Assembly (NCBI GenBank): GCA_030161315.1
Contig: BSQW01000010.1
Location: 23,934,159 to 23,998,158, forward strand
DNA: 64,000 bases
Source: Eutrema japonicum
Taxonomy: Eukaryota > Streptophyta > Magnoliopsida > Brassicales > Brassicaceae
Direction of reading: 5' to 3'
The position numbers and the translations under genes are program-made. The first letter of the stretch is position 1. Each line of letters starts with the position of its first letter. Below are positions 1-10,439 of the stretch, in pieces. The notes under the pieces were generated by a model that saw only the letters and a list, made by a program, of their open reading frames with translations, was not told the DNA's origin and searched no databases.

Positions 1-2535
1 ACAGACCAATGCTCTCTCTAGTGGATCCTCAGGATGCATCTCCAGGAAGTACTCTTCAGCTATGTCACTGAAAGTATCGACAAAGAAAGTCTGCCCATCG
101 ATGGTTGTTCTCTTCATCATCTTATCCATATTGAAAGTCAGGACCAAATCACCGATGTTGAGAGCGATCTTCCCATTCCTGCAATAAATCAAAGTACCAG
201 CTGTTGCAAGGAATGGTCTGCCTAGGATAAGAGGATCCTTAGTCTCAGCATCATACTCCAGGACGATGAAATCAGTTGGGATCAAGCAATTCCCAATCTT
301 AATAAGAACATCTTCGAATAAACCATCTGGAAGTCTAACTGAGCGATCAGCAAGTATCAGGGAGATTCTTGTGGCTGTGAAGTTTGTCATCCCCATCCTT
401 TTAGCAACTGCGTATGGCATGAGGTTGACACTTGAGCAAAGGTCACAAAGAGAACGCTCAAATCTATCTGTGAATATTGTACAATCTAACACAAAACTCC
501 CTGGATCTGGTAGCTTCTTTGGGATCCTGTTGGTCAGGATTGCACTGCACTCATGAGTAATCATCAAGCATCCTTCTTCAAGGTTCACATTGCTTGATAC
601 CATCCTCTTAACATATCTCATGAAAGCTGGAGAAGTCTTGATAGCATCGTTAAAAGGAAGTTCAACAATCAACTTATCCATGATTGCTTTGCATCTAGAG
701 TCTTCTACCTCCTTCTTAGTCTTCCCAGTAGCCCTGGGATAAGGTATCCTCGGTGTGTAAACTCTCTCTGCAACTACATTAGGCACTTCCTTCGAAACCA
801 TAGGTTTTGATTCGACAGCAGGATCAGTGTCGATCGATACAGGAGTGGTATAGATCGATACACATGGTTTTGATGTGTCCCATGAAAGAATCTTGACAGG
901 TGTCGATCGATGCTGACTGGTGTCGATCGATACTGGAGTGATTTCAGAATACTCATCGTCAAGATCGACGAAAATATCTGCAGTTTGGCCAATTTTTACT
1001 CCTGGATTGACCTCTTTCCCACTCTTTAAGGTGATGGCATTGATGTGAGCCATTGGGTTATCTCCTTTCCCTGGAAGAAAACGCTCTTGCCTTTTCACAG
1101 CCTCTGAAGTCTGAGCAACCTGAAGTTCCAGCTTCTTCTGCTGATTATTGATAGCGTCGATCCTTCCACTCAGATCATTGTACAAATCATCAATCTTTCC
1201 ATTGAAATCCACAGCTAGCTTCTGCTGTCCCTGAATAAGCTGTTCGAACATAGACCCGATCTTGCTATCTGGGAGCTTAGCAGGGAGAGTTTGATAAAAT
1301 GAATTCCCATAGTTCCTGGTATACCCACTGTTCTGAGATGGTTTTTGGACAAACTGATTCGAACCTCCTTGCTGAGAATTGTTGTTGAAGTTTCGGTTGT
1401 TGTTGAACGGATTCCTCTGACCTTGAAAACCAGAACCACCAATATAGTTAACATCCTCTGCTTCATCCTCATTGAAGACCTCAACATCTTCAGCAAAGTG
1501 AACAGCCTTTGTTGTCTTCCCCATTAGAAGGTTGTGCATAGAATCCAACTTGGCTTGAACCTCAGCAATTCGTGAATCGTCCATGCTACCAGCTTGCTTC
1601 TTGCGCTCAAAGTCTGCATTCTTGGTGCTATTGCTAGACGTCAAGTTCTCAACAAGCACATTATTAGCATCTTCAGGATACCTGGTGTTGAAGTTTCCAT
1701 TGCTCGAAGCATCCAAAGCTATCTGATACCTCCAATCAATTCCTCTGAAGATGAACCCCATCAGCTGAACATCAGAGTATCCGTGATGTGGAAAACCACT
1801 TTGGTATGATCTGAACCTCGTCCAAGCAGCCTTGAACGCCTCAGAAGGGCCTTGAGAAAACTTGGAGATCTTGTTCCTAAGATCTTCGGATCGTGCATCA
1901 TCATAGAAGTTATTCAAGAAAGCAGTCTTAGTCTCTTCCCATGTAGTCAGTGATCCAGGAGGTAGCTGCTTCAGCCAGTAAGTCGCATCTCCTCCTAAAG
2001 AATAATGGAAAAGCTTGTAGAAGAGGTAATCATAGGACACTCCATTGCTCTTGATGCTAGTGACCAAATCCTCGAACCTCTCAATATGATCCATGGGATG
2101 TTCATTGGAAAGACCATGAAAAGGGTGCCGACCCACAAGAGTGTAGTATGCAGGTTTCAGCTCATATTCAGTCCTCTGAAAAGCAGGAGGGCGAATCGCT
2201 GATCGATTTGCATAAAACTGATCAAGCCTGTTGTACTCACCTATCGTTCTACCACGGTTAGCTACAACATTCCCTGCATTCGCGTTCCCAGCGACAACAG
2301 GAGCAGGTAGGATGATGTTCCCCTCTCCATCCAGTCGTTGCCCTCTCTCATTGCACAATTGACCCTCTTGGTCTCTGTAAGCACCAGCTGCATCTTGAAC
2401 CAAGTCCACTGAATTTTTGTTCATCTCTGCTGGCTTCTTTAGTCTTATGTTTGTGCATTTCAAAAGTGCTAGCTGCTCGTTTGACATATCAATTAGCTGA
2501 CTGCTCTTGTTCCTTCTAGTTTCACGAATAGGCAT
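1..2535 (-). CDS. Athila-like gag-protease polyprotein, open at left edge
   Basis: I read the minus strand codon by codon from ATG at 2535 to base 1 and found no stop, giving 845 codons with the C-terminus outside the window. The start follows a leader and opens with MPIRETRRNKSS. Residues about 140-280 are a retrotransposon gag domain (HPMDHIERFEDL, then YSLGGDATYWLKQLP), the capsid-like protein that packages element RNA. Residues about 690-780 are a retropepsin-type domain with the downstream ILGRPFLATAG motif. The active-site loop, normally DLGAS in Athila proteins, reads DLCSS at 444-430, so the glycine beside the catalytic Asp is a cysteine. Reverse transcriptase and integrase would lie to the left of the window. 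A frame this long without decay implies a recent insertion. It is certainly a transposon gene; whether the protease works is doubtful. Confidence 0.9.
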   Translation of the reverse strand, partial: MPIRETRRNKSSQLIDMSNEQLALLKCTNIRLKKPAEMNKNSVDLVQDAAGAYRDQEGQLCNERGQRLDGEGNIILPAPVVAGNANAGNVVANRGRTIGEYNRLDQFYANRSAIRPPAFQRTEYELKPAYYTLVGRHPFHGLSNEHPMDHIERFEDLVTSIKSNGVSYDYLFYKLFHYSLGGDATYWLKQLPPGSLTTWEETKTAFLNNFYDDARSEDLRNKISKFSQGPSEAFKAAWTRFRSYQSGFPHHGYSDVQLMGFIFRGIDWRYQIALDASSNGNFNTRYPEDANNVLVENLTSSNSTKNADFERKKQAGSMDDSRIAEVQAKLDSMHNLLMGKTTKAVHFAEDVEVFNEDEAEDVNYIGGSGFQGQRNPFNNNRNFNNNSQQGGSNQFVQKPSQNSGYTRNYGNSFYQTLPAKLPDSKIGSMFEQLIQGQQKLAVDFNGKIDDLYNDLSGRIDAINNQQKKLELQVAQTSEAVKRQERFLPGKGDNPMAHINAITLKSGKEVNPGVKIGQTADIFVDLDDEYSEITPVSIDTSQHRSTPVKILSWDTSKPCVSIYTTPVSIDTDPAVESKPMVSKEVPNVVAERVYTPRIPYPRATGKTKKEVEDSRCKAIMDKLIVELPFNDAIKTSPAFMRYVKRMVSSNVNLEEGCLMITHECSAILTNRIPKKLPDPGSFVLDCTIFTDRFERSLCDLCSSVNLMPYAVAKRMGMTNFTATRISLILADRSVRLPDGLFEDVLIKIGNCLIPTDFIVLEYDAETKDPLILGRPFLATAGTLIYCRNGKIALNIGDLVLTFNMDKMMKRTTIDGQTFFVDTFSDIAEEYFLEMHPEDPLERALVC

Positions 2536-2671
2536 ACACCTGAAAACAAAAAGGCTAGGCACGTAAGTAACAAAAAATACGATGAGTATCGACCGACAAT
2601 GGGTGGTGTCGATCGATATCAACAAAATAAAACGACGAGTATCGACCGACACTGAGTAGTATCGACCGATA
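2536..2671 (-). repeat. Leader with paired TATCGAYCGATA motifs
   Basis: This short stretch lies between the gag start and the 5' LTR of the minus-strand element. It has four copies of a palindrome-like motif of the form TATCGAYCGATA, with CGA cores at 2590, 2610, 2643 and 2663, that is, two pairs spaced 20 bp. The same motif recurs in the LTR (3641, 3661) and inside gag-pro (831, 852, 904, 924). I could not see a clear tRNA primer-binding site here. Confidence 0.6.
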
Positions 2672-3867
2672 CTGACGAACTTAGTCGAAATTCTCAAACT
2701 AAAATCTAATGGCGAATTGAGTCCCTAAAAGTACTAAAGCTTTATCGATTGTAATACTTCGGGATCGAATCCACAAAGACTCAAAGAAACACACAATAGA
2801 TTGTATAGAAGAAAACCAAGCTAAGTGATCAATGTAATTGAAAGCAAATACGTTAATTAAACTGCTGTAAATTCAATTGGAGAAAGATAGGTTCAGGGAA
2901 TTTCTCAGTAAATCAATGAATGCAGATAAACTAACTAATCAGGGTTCAGGTTTTGCACGGTTCTTCAAATCACTAAAGTATAATTAACCAACTATCGTTG
3001 CGAGAATTATCTAAGTCGAAATCCTAAAATTCCAAATCTATTTACGAATCCTAAAGTCTAAACCAGCTTTTAGTTCAAGTTTGATTTGTTCACAAAAAAC
3101 TAAACCAAATCTCTTTGCGAATAGTTATTTTGCTCACCCTAGGTTCTATCAGGTAATTAATCGCACTCTCGTGCCTAATCAATTATCCTAAGATCTAAGT
3201 TCTAGGTGATCAATCCAGAATTAGCTATGAGAACAACCTATGGTGAAGAACTAATTCGGATTATGAACCCTAAACAACTAATCAACCTAGCATTCAAAGA
3301 GATCACTTATGAGAACCCTAAACCTAACAGGAGATCTACTCAGACATGAAAATATAATCAATAAACATGACTTAATAAATACTTGAATAAATAAGAAAGA
3401 GTAACAAGAGGGTTCGAAATCTTCTCTCGGACGAATAGAGTTTCAGACTTGTCTCCCTTCCAAAGCTCTCTCACAAAACCAAAGTAAAATAAAGCATAGC
3501 CATCAAAGTGGCTGTAAAATCCTAATAATTAACCTAAATCACGTTTTAGGGCTTCTTGTAAATAATAAAGTCTTCTGGGCAGTTTTGCAATTCTTCAACT
3601 CTTCTAAAAGTCGCGATTCGTGTCTTGCTGCAGTGAGTATCGACCGATACTAGTCAGTATCGATCGATACTGAAGCTTCAAATCGGGTACTCAGCTACAC
3701 GAACTTCTGTTTTGCTCCAGAATGCTCAAGAAAGTTCCAATATTTCCAATTATTCTCCAAACATGCTAAAATCTGTAAAAGACTCTAAAACACTACAAAA
3801 TAGTAGAAAGACTCTATAAAACGGACTTATATCATGGCTTAAAAGGGGTAAAAACCATGATACATCA
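2672..3867 (-). repeat. 5' LTR of minus-strand Athila-like element
   Basis: On the minus strand the LTR begins at 3867 with TGATGTATCATGG, a typical Athila-like LTR start. It contains the region at 2747-2780 (ATTGTAATACTTCGGG then a GGATCGAATCC-like string) that also lies near the 3' end of the other Athila LTRs in the window (15297, 33000, 39950). The lower-coordinate boundary is uncertain: TG at 2672 or at 2710. The LTR interrupts the Ty3 pol frame that resumes at 3868. The partner LTR is outside the window. Confidence 0.65.
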
Positions 3868-6800
3868 GTTTCACTTATCGTCATTCTTTTGAGTTTAAAG
3901 GCATGAAGACTGTCTTGGTCCCTATGACACCCCAAGAAGTTCTCCAAGATCAAATCCAACTCAAGAACAAAGGAGAAAAATCTCCTAAGCCCAGCTCAGA
4001 AGGAACGATCGATCAATCCACCACAAGACCGATATATTGAAAAGAGACAAGAGGGCATGAGCTTAAACGACCGATCGATCCACTCAACCATCGATAGATC
4101 GAAAGTCCTCAATCGAGGAGGAAGAAAAACGATCGATCGATCCCAGCTTCGACCGATCGATCCTTTCCCCAGAGATCAGTCCTCCTTGCAACGGCTGGTG
4201 AAGTTAAGCATGCTTTAGTTTCTAAGCAGCCTATACTTCTATTTGTTTTTAAAGAAGTTCTTACCAGCTTATCTAACCCTGCACCGGTGCTACCGGGTGA
4301 AGTGAAATTTCTTTTGCAAGACTATGAGGACGTGTTCCCCGAGGACAATCCAAAGGGGCTGCCACCCATTAGAGGCATTGAACATCAGATTGATTTCGTG
4401 CCTGGAGCTTCACTTTCAAACCATCCAGCCCACATGACTAATCATGTGGAGACTAAGGAGCTGCAAAAGCAAGTCACTGAGCTTATAGGGAAGGGACACA
4501 TCCGTGAGAGTATGAGCCCTTGTGTTGTGTCCGTTCTACTAGTGCCAAAGAAAGATGGCAGCTGGCGTATGTGCATTGATTGTAGGGAAATCAACAATAT
4601 CACAGTGAAGTATCGACACCCCATACCTAGATTAGATGATATGCTAGATGAGTTGAATGGTTCTTGTATTTTCTCTAAGATTTATTTAAAAAGTGGCTAT
4701 CATCAGATTAGGATGAAAGAAGGGGATGAGTGGAAAATTGTATTTAAAACGAAACATGGTTTATATGAATATTTAGTGATGCCATTTGGGCTGACAAATT
4801 CACCTAGTACATTTATGATATTAATGAATCATGTTCTAAGATCATTCATAGGTGTTTTTGTTGTAGTATATTTCGATGACATTCTGGTCTATAGGAAGAA
4901 CCTAGATGAACATGTCCACCACTTGCAATATGTTTTGAATGTGCTTAGGGAGGAACAGCTCTATGCCAACTTTAAAAAATGTAAATTTTTTACATATAAC
5001 CTCGTCTTTTTAGGTTTTTTTGTGAGTGAAGATGGGATCAACGTAGACGAAGAGAAGTTTAAAGCCATCCGAGAATGGCCTAGCCCAAAATAAGTTGGAG
5101 AAGTGCGAAGCTTTCATGGCCTTGCTGGATTCTATAGGCGTTTTGTGAGAGACTTTAGCACTGTTGCTACACCACTCACGGAAGTGATCAAGAAAGACGT
5201 TGGGTTCAAATGGGGAGCATCGCAGAAGGAGGCCTTCCAGGCCTTAAAAGAGAAGCTTACTCACGCCCCTCTCTTATCTTTACTTGATTTCCTTAAGACA
5301 TTTAAAATCAAGTGTGATGCTTCTGGTGTAGGGATTGGAGCTGTCTTAATGCATGATAAGAAGCCCATCGCAGTCTTTAGTGAGAAACTTGGGGGAGCCA
5401 CTTTCAACTACCCAACATATGACAAGGAGATGTATGCGTTAGTAAGAGCTTTGCAAACGTTGCAGCACTATCTGTGGCCTAAAGAATTCGTCATACACAC
5501 TGACCACGAGTCACTAAAACACCTAAAGGGGCAACATAAGCTCAATAAGAGACACGCCAGGTGGGTAGAGTTCATTGAGACATTCCCATATGTCATCAAA
5601 TACAAAAAAGGTAAGGACAATGTAGTTGCTGATGCATTGTCCCGAATGTACGTTTTACTATCTACTCTTGATGCTAAACTGCTGGGTTTTGAGCAGCTTA
5701 AACACTTGTATTCATCCGATTCTGATTTTCAAGAAGTGTTTAAATCTTGTGAAAAGTTTGCTGCTGGCCGTTATTATAGAAGTGATGGGTTCCTCTTTAA
5801 TGATAATCGCTTGTGTGTACCTAACTGTTTTATTCGAGACTTGCTGGTTAGGAAAGCACATGGATGAGGCTTGATAGGGCATTTCGGGATTGCTAAGACC
5901 CTGATAGTGATGCAAGATCACTTCCATTGGCCTCATATGAAGAGAGACGTGGAAATAATATGTGGCAGGTGCACTACTTGCAAACAGACTAAATCAACGG
6001 TTATGTCAATAAGTTTGTATACCCCTCTCCATGTTCCTGCTCATCCTTGGACTGACATATCCATGGATTTTTTACTAGGGCTGCCTAGGACTAGAACTGG
6101 GAAGAATTCGATCTTTGTAGTAGTAGATCGATTCTCACAAATGTCACATTTCATTGCTTGTCATAAAACAGATGATGCATCTCATGTAGCTCGTCTGTTC
6201 TTTAAGGAAGTTGTGCGTCTTCATGGAATGCCTAGGACCATTGTATCTGATAGAGATACTAAGTTTCTTAGTTATTTCTGGAAAACATTGTGGTCTAAGT
6301 TAGGTACTAAGATGTTATTCTCTACTACATGTCACCTGCAAACTGATGGCCAAACAGAAGTGGTCAGTAGAACACTAGGAACTCTTCTGCGTGCATTGAT
6401 TAAAAAGAGGAAGTCCAAACTCATGCTTCGAGTCGATGGCCCTTTCAAAATCACACAAAGGATCAATGACAATACCTACCAGCTTCACCTTCAAGATAAG
6501 TATAATATAAGTCATATTTTCAATGTTTCTGACTTAGCTTCGTTTTATGCAGATGATCCAGATTTGAGGTCAAATCCTTTTCAAGAAGAGGGTGATTATA
6601 TAATCATGGATAGCATGCACAACAAGGAGGAATTATCCGAGAGAAACTTAGCCGAGGGAAGTGCATCCGAGGGAAACTTAGCTGAGGGAGTTGTTTCCGA
6701 GGGAAACTTAGCCGAGACAAACCTAGCCCAGGGAAGTGCAGCTGAGGGAAGTTCATCCGGGGGAGACTTAACCGAGAAAAGCTTAGCCGGAGGAAGATTA

Positions 6801-7067
6801 GCTGAGAGAAGTGCATCCGGGGGAAACCTATCCGAGGGAAGTTCCTTAGGGGGAGATTTAGCCGAGGAGACCAAACTTGCTGAGGGAAAGTTAGCAGAGA
6901 AGCCTTTGATCATTTCAACAGGTCCTATGATACGGTCAAGGACTAGGGAGCTCAGGGAAGCTTTTGCGGGCACTCTTAACCGAATTCAGAGGCAACCAAG
7001 TTACTTAAACCAATGGAGCAAAGAAACTACATCAACTCTGGTTTTGATCCAAGCTAAAGATGCTTAG
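3868..7067 (+). pseudogene. Ty3-type pol (RT, RNase H, integrase), inactivated
   Basis: This is the downstream half of a Ty3 polyprotein; the 5' part is cut off by the LTR at 3867. In order I see a linker, reverse transcriptase (4287-5090; VLLVPKKDGSWRM, YFDD at 4869-4880), RNase H (DASGVGIGA, TDHESLKHL), an integrase HHCC finger (GHFG, then CGRCTTC) and the integrase core with its D, D and E landmarks (DISMDF, VSDRDTKF, DGQTEVV). The element is dead: RT motif A reads KIYLKSGYHQ instead of KIDLKSGYHQ (codon 4683-4685), there are in-frame stops at 5091 and 5865, and about 120 residues normally found between RALI and KSKL are missing near 6400. The C-terminal region before the stop at 7067 is a pentapeptide repeat. 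The clade is CRM- or Reina-like by motif, not resolved. Confidence 0.9.
6625..6895 (+). repeat. 15-bp coding minisatellite (pentapeptide repeat)
   Basis: The end of the Ty3 pol frame is about 18 units of a 15-bp repeat encoding variants of the pentapeptides NLAEG and SASEG, with the GAG or GGG codon returning every fifth codon. Units are diverged but the period is kept. This follows the normal integrase C-terminus (NVSDLASF, then LRSNPFQEEGD) and is an addition to the usual domain set. Confidence 0.8.
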
Positions 7068-7595
7068 TGGGCTTGTGATCTAGTTTTGCACTCTTTTTCC
7101 CTGTCTTTGTTTTTGTCCCAATTGAGTTTTGCAAAGATAGGTTTTTAATGAGGCAAAGATAGATCACCTCGTTTTAGCCCACTTGCCCAAGGCCTTTTGC
7201 TCATTGTCGACCAGCAAGGCCTATTATGCTATTTTAAGTGTTTTTCCTTTTTTTTTTGTATTTTTCCTTTCTATCGTTTTTTCCTTTCTTTAGGGTCGAA
7301 GGTTTATTATAAAACCTAAGGCTTATTGTCGACAGAACTATCTTTCATCTTATTAATAAAGAGCAGCTTTTTACCTTAGGGTTTTTTAGAGACTCGCCTC
7401 TCTCTTTTTCCTTTGCTGGTGCGTAACATCCACTTCTTTTTCTCCTTTAGTGTGTAAGCAAGGGTGAATCAAAGAAACTACACCGCCTTTGTGTGACCAC
7501 TTCGATCCCCATCCCTTGAAGTCTTTTTGCTTGCAAGGCCTATCTCCGTTCTGCCCAGCTCTAAGAGTGTCGATCTAGGGAGGTTCATATAATTA
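7068..7595 (+). other. 3' noncoding and probable LTR remnant of the Ty3 element
   Basis: No reading frame of note. The sequence is T-rich, with the string AGGTTTTTAATGAGGCAA-like at 7139-7158, which is common near the 3' ends of plant LTR elements, and two copies of a TATTGTCGAC or CATTGTCGAC string (about 7202 and 7324). It probably represents the 3' untranslated region and part of the LTR. I could not define LTR ends. Confidence 0.4.
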
Positions 7596-7599
7596 AGAT

Positions 7600-10140
7600 G
7601 GAATTAAGGATGGTAATGACATGAGAAGATATTAAAACTGTGGAAGAGAGATTTTCTTACGAATTTTTGCAGCTCTCACCGGCGGGCTTTGAAGGGATTT
7701 CTGTTGAGAATCTTCAAGAGTTATTACCTTTTTGATGATGTGATGATAATAGGAGATGTTACTAAAAGCAGTCTCGGCGGAGGAGATTAAGAGAGTTAAT
7801 TTTTCAATGCCAAACGATAAGTCGCCCGGACCATATGGTTACACATCAGAGTTTTATATTATAAAGCTACTTGGGATATCATTGGAGATGAGTTCACCAT
7901 TGCGATCCAATCGTTTTTTTGTCAAGGGGGTTCTACCAAAGGTCATCAATTCTAAAATTCTAGAACTCATCCCAAAGAAGACAGAGGCGAACGAGATGAA
8001 TGACTATAGGCATATCTCTTGCTACAATGTGACCTACAAAGTGATATCAAAAATCATTGCTAATAGGTTGAAAGAGGTTCTTCCGAAATTCATCGCGGGA
8101 AATCAATCGGCGTTTGTGAAATACATATCATTGATCAAGAATCTACTGTTAGCGATGAAGTTGTTTAAAGACTACCACAAGGATACAATCTCAGCCTGGT
8201 GTGCAATAAAAATCGATATTTCAAAAGCTTTCGACTAAGTCCAATAGTCGTTTCTTCTCAACGCTCTTACGGCAATGAACTTTCCTCCTAATTTTATCTA
8301 CTGGATTTCATTGTTTGTTACTACAGCCTATTTCTTGATTCAGGTCAGCGGTGAGCTAGCGGGTTATTTCAAGAGTGAAAGAGGTCTTCGGCATGGATAT
8401 TCTTTGTCGCCTTGGCTCTTTGTTATCAGCATGGATGTTCTCTCTAAAATTCTAGACAAGGCGGCAAGTGCACGACAGTTCGAGTACCATCCTCGCTGCA
8501 CAAATATCGGTTTAACTCATTTGAGTTTTGCTGATGATCTTATGATCCTCTCGGATGGTAAAGTCAGGTCGGTTGAAGGAATTATTAAGGGTTTTGATGA
8601 TTTCGCAAAAATCACATGCTTGAAGATTAGTATGGAGAAGTCAACGATGTATTTAGCTGGCATCACTAAAAATGTTCACCAAGAGATGGTTTCTAGATTC
8701 CCCTTCGAATCGAGTCAGCTCCCGGTGAGATACTTGTGGCTTCCTCTAGTCACTAAGCGACTGACGTCAACAAATTGTTTAACGTTGCTCGAGCAGATCC
8801 AAAAATGAATTGGTTCATGGACATCTCGATTTCTCTCTTTCGCAGGAAGATTGAATATGGCAAGTTCAGTTTTATGGAGTATCTCAAATTTTTGGCTGGT
8901 GGCTTTCCGGCTTCCGAGAGAGAGCATACGCGAAATAGACAAAATATGCTCGGCATTCTTATGGTCGTGACAAATCTCAATCCACGGAAAGCAAAAATAG
9001 CATGGGAAGAAGTTTGTAAACCAAAACAAGAAGGAGGTTTGGGCTTGAGATCGCTAAACGAGGCCAATGATGTATGTTGTTTAAAGTTGATTTGGAGATT
9101 AATTTCTCATACGTTGTCTATGTGGGTTACATGGGTGAATACATATTTAATCAAACATGAATCATTCTGTTATATCCGAAAAATTCTAGCTTGGGATCAT
9201 GAATTTGGAAAAATCTATTGAAATACAGAGAAGTAGCAAAACATTTCTGTAAAGTGGAGGTTTGAACTGGGCTTTCTACATCTTTTTGGTACGACAAATT
9301 GTCAAGTATGGGTTGTTTGATGGATATTACTGGGTTAAGGGGTATCATTGACTTGGGGATCAGCAAAAATATAACGGTGACAGAAATTTGGAACACTCGA
9401 CGACGAAGGAGACAACACAGAGTAAATGAGCTAAATACGATAGAAGATGCTTCAGTCTTGCACCGACAAAGCTGCAAAAGAGATGGTGGAGACGTGGTCT
9501 TATGGAAAGGTAAAGGGGATGTTTTCAAGCCATCTTTCTCAATAAAGGATAGTTGGAACCACACTCGAACCACATCAAATAAGGTAGCCTGGCATAAGGG
9601 ATTATGGTTCGCACACGCGACACCACAATACTCTTTTTGCACCTGGCTCGTGATGCATAACCGATTATCGATGGGGGGGGGGGGGTCGTATGATCAATTG
9701 TAATATGGGAGAAACGTTTACATGTGTGTTGTGTCGGAACCACATGGAAACAAGGGACCACTTGTTTTTCTCGTTCAACTATTCATCAGAAATCTGGACA
9801 TCACTAACAACAAACCTCTTTCGAGCAAGCTTCTCCGTCGATTGGCACACCATCGTCGACTCCATCTCCAACAACAATTATGACAAGGTAAAAAATTTTC
9901 TAATCTGATATGACTTCCAAGTAGCGATACACAGCGTATGGAGAGAACGAAATGCAAGGAAACATGGCGATGATCCGAGACCCGCAGCTCGCCTTACCAA
10001 ACTCATCGACAAACAAGTGTGCAATCAGCTACTATCCATTCGAGCCGTGGGAGACAAGCGCTACGAGGCAGGGCTCCAAGTTTGGTTTGGCTTGCTTCTA
10101 GGAACTCAAGTTGTATAGCTTTATTTTTATTCTCTTTCAA
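7600..10140 (+). pseudogene. 5'-truncated LINE (L1-type) reverse transcriptase relic
   Basis: This is a non-LTR retrotransposon ORF2 without its endonuclease domain. Upstream of the RT, the translated string FLQLSPAGFEGISVENLQEL is recognisable from about 7660. The RT begins with VSAEEIKRVNFSMPNDKSPGP, has the block IANRLKEVLP, and keeps the catalytic FADD (8530-8538). It continues through LPVRYL to a degraded zinc-binding RVT region at 9590-9900 (CVLC, then ETRDHLFF). Stops and frameshifts are frequent (for example TAA at 8236 after KAFD; a run of about 13 G at 9673). The copy ends near 10140 in an A-rich tail. 5' truncation is the usual result of target-primed insertion. Confidence 0.88.
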
Positions 10141-10213
10141 AAAATAAAAACAAGGAGACACTTGAAGTAAAAAAATGATTTTTCTTGAATTAATTTAACA
10201 TAACATTCAAAAA

Positions 10214-10217
<4 letters not shown>

Positions 10218-10296
<79 letters not shown>
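10218..10296. repeat. (TA)n microsatellite
   Basis: Uninterrupted alternating TA for about 79 bases between the LINE tail and the CACTA relic. Confidence 0.95.
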
Positions 10297-10299
<3 letters not shown>

Positions 10300-10439
10300 C
10301 TGAAACCAATATCTAACTTTAACACAACTCTCCTTATACTTCATCTTAACAAACACTTAACTTATACTATAACTTACATATTTCATAACATATTCTTCTA
10401 CAATCTCAAATAGTTATTTTTAATGGTGAATTTAAAGTC

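Noticed and set aside
1215..1527. Short frames on both strands within the first 2.5 kb
   Set aside because: All overlap the 845-codon minus-strand gag-protease frame, which is uninterrupted and has recognisable domains.
6596..6973. Long minus-strand frame of 125 codons opposite the Ty3 pol tail
   Set aside because: It is the antisense of the 15-bp pentapeptide repeat. A 15-bp period keeps several frames open on both strands. The sense frame continues a real integrase, so the antisense is a shadow.
10137..10325. Frame of repeated Tyr and Ile on the minus strand
   Set aside because: It is only the translation of the TA microsatellite.
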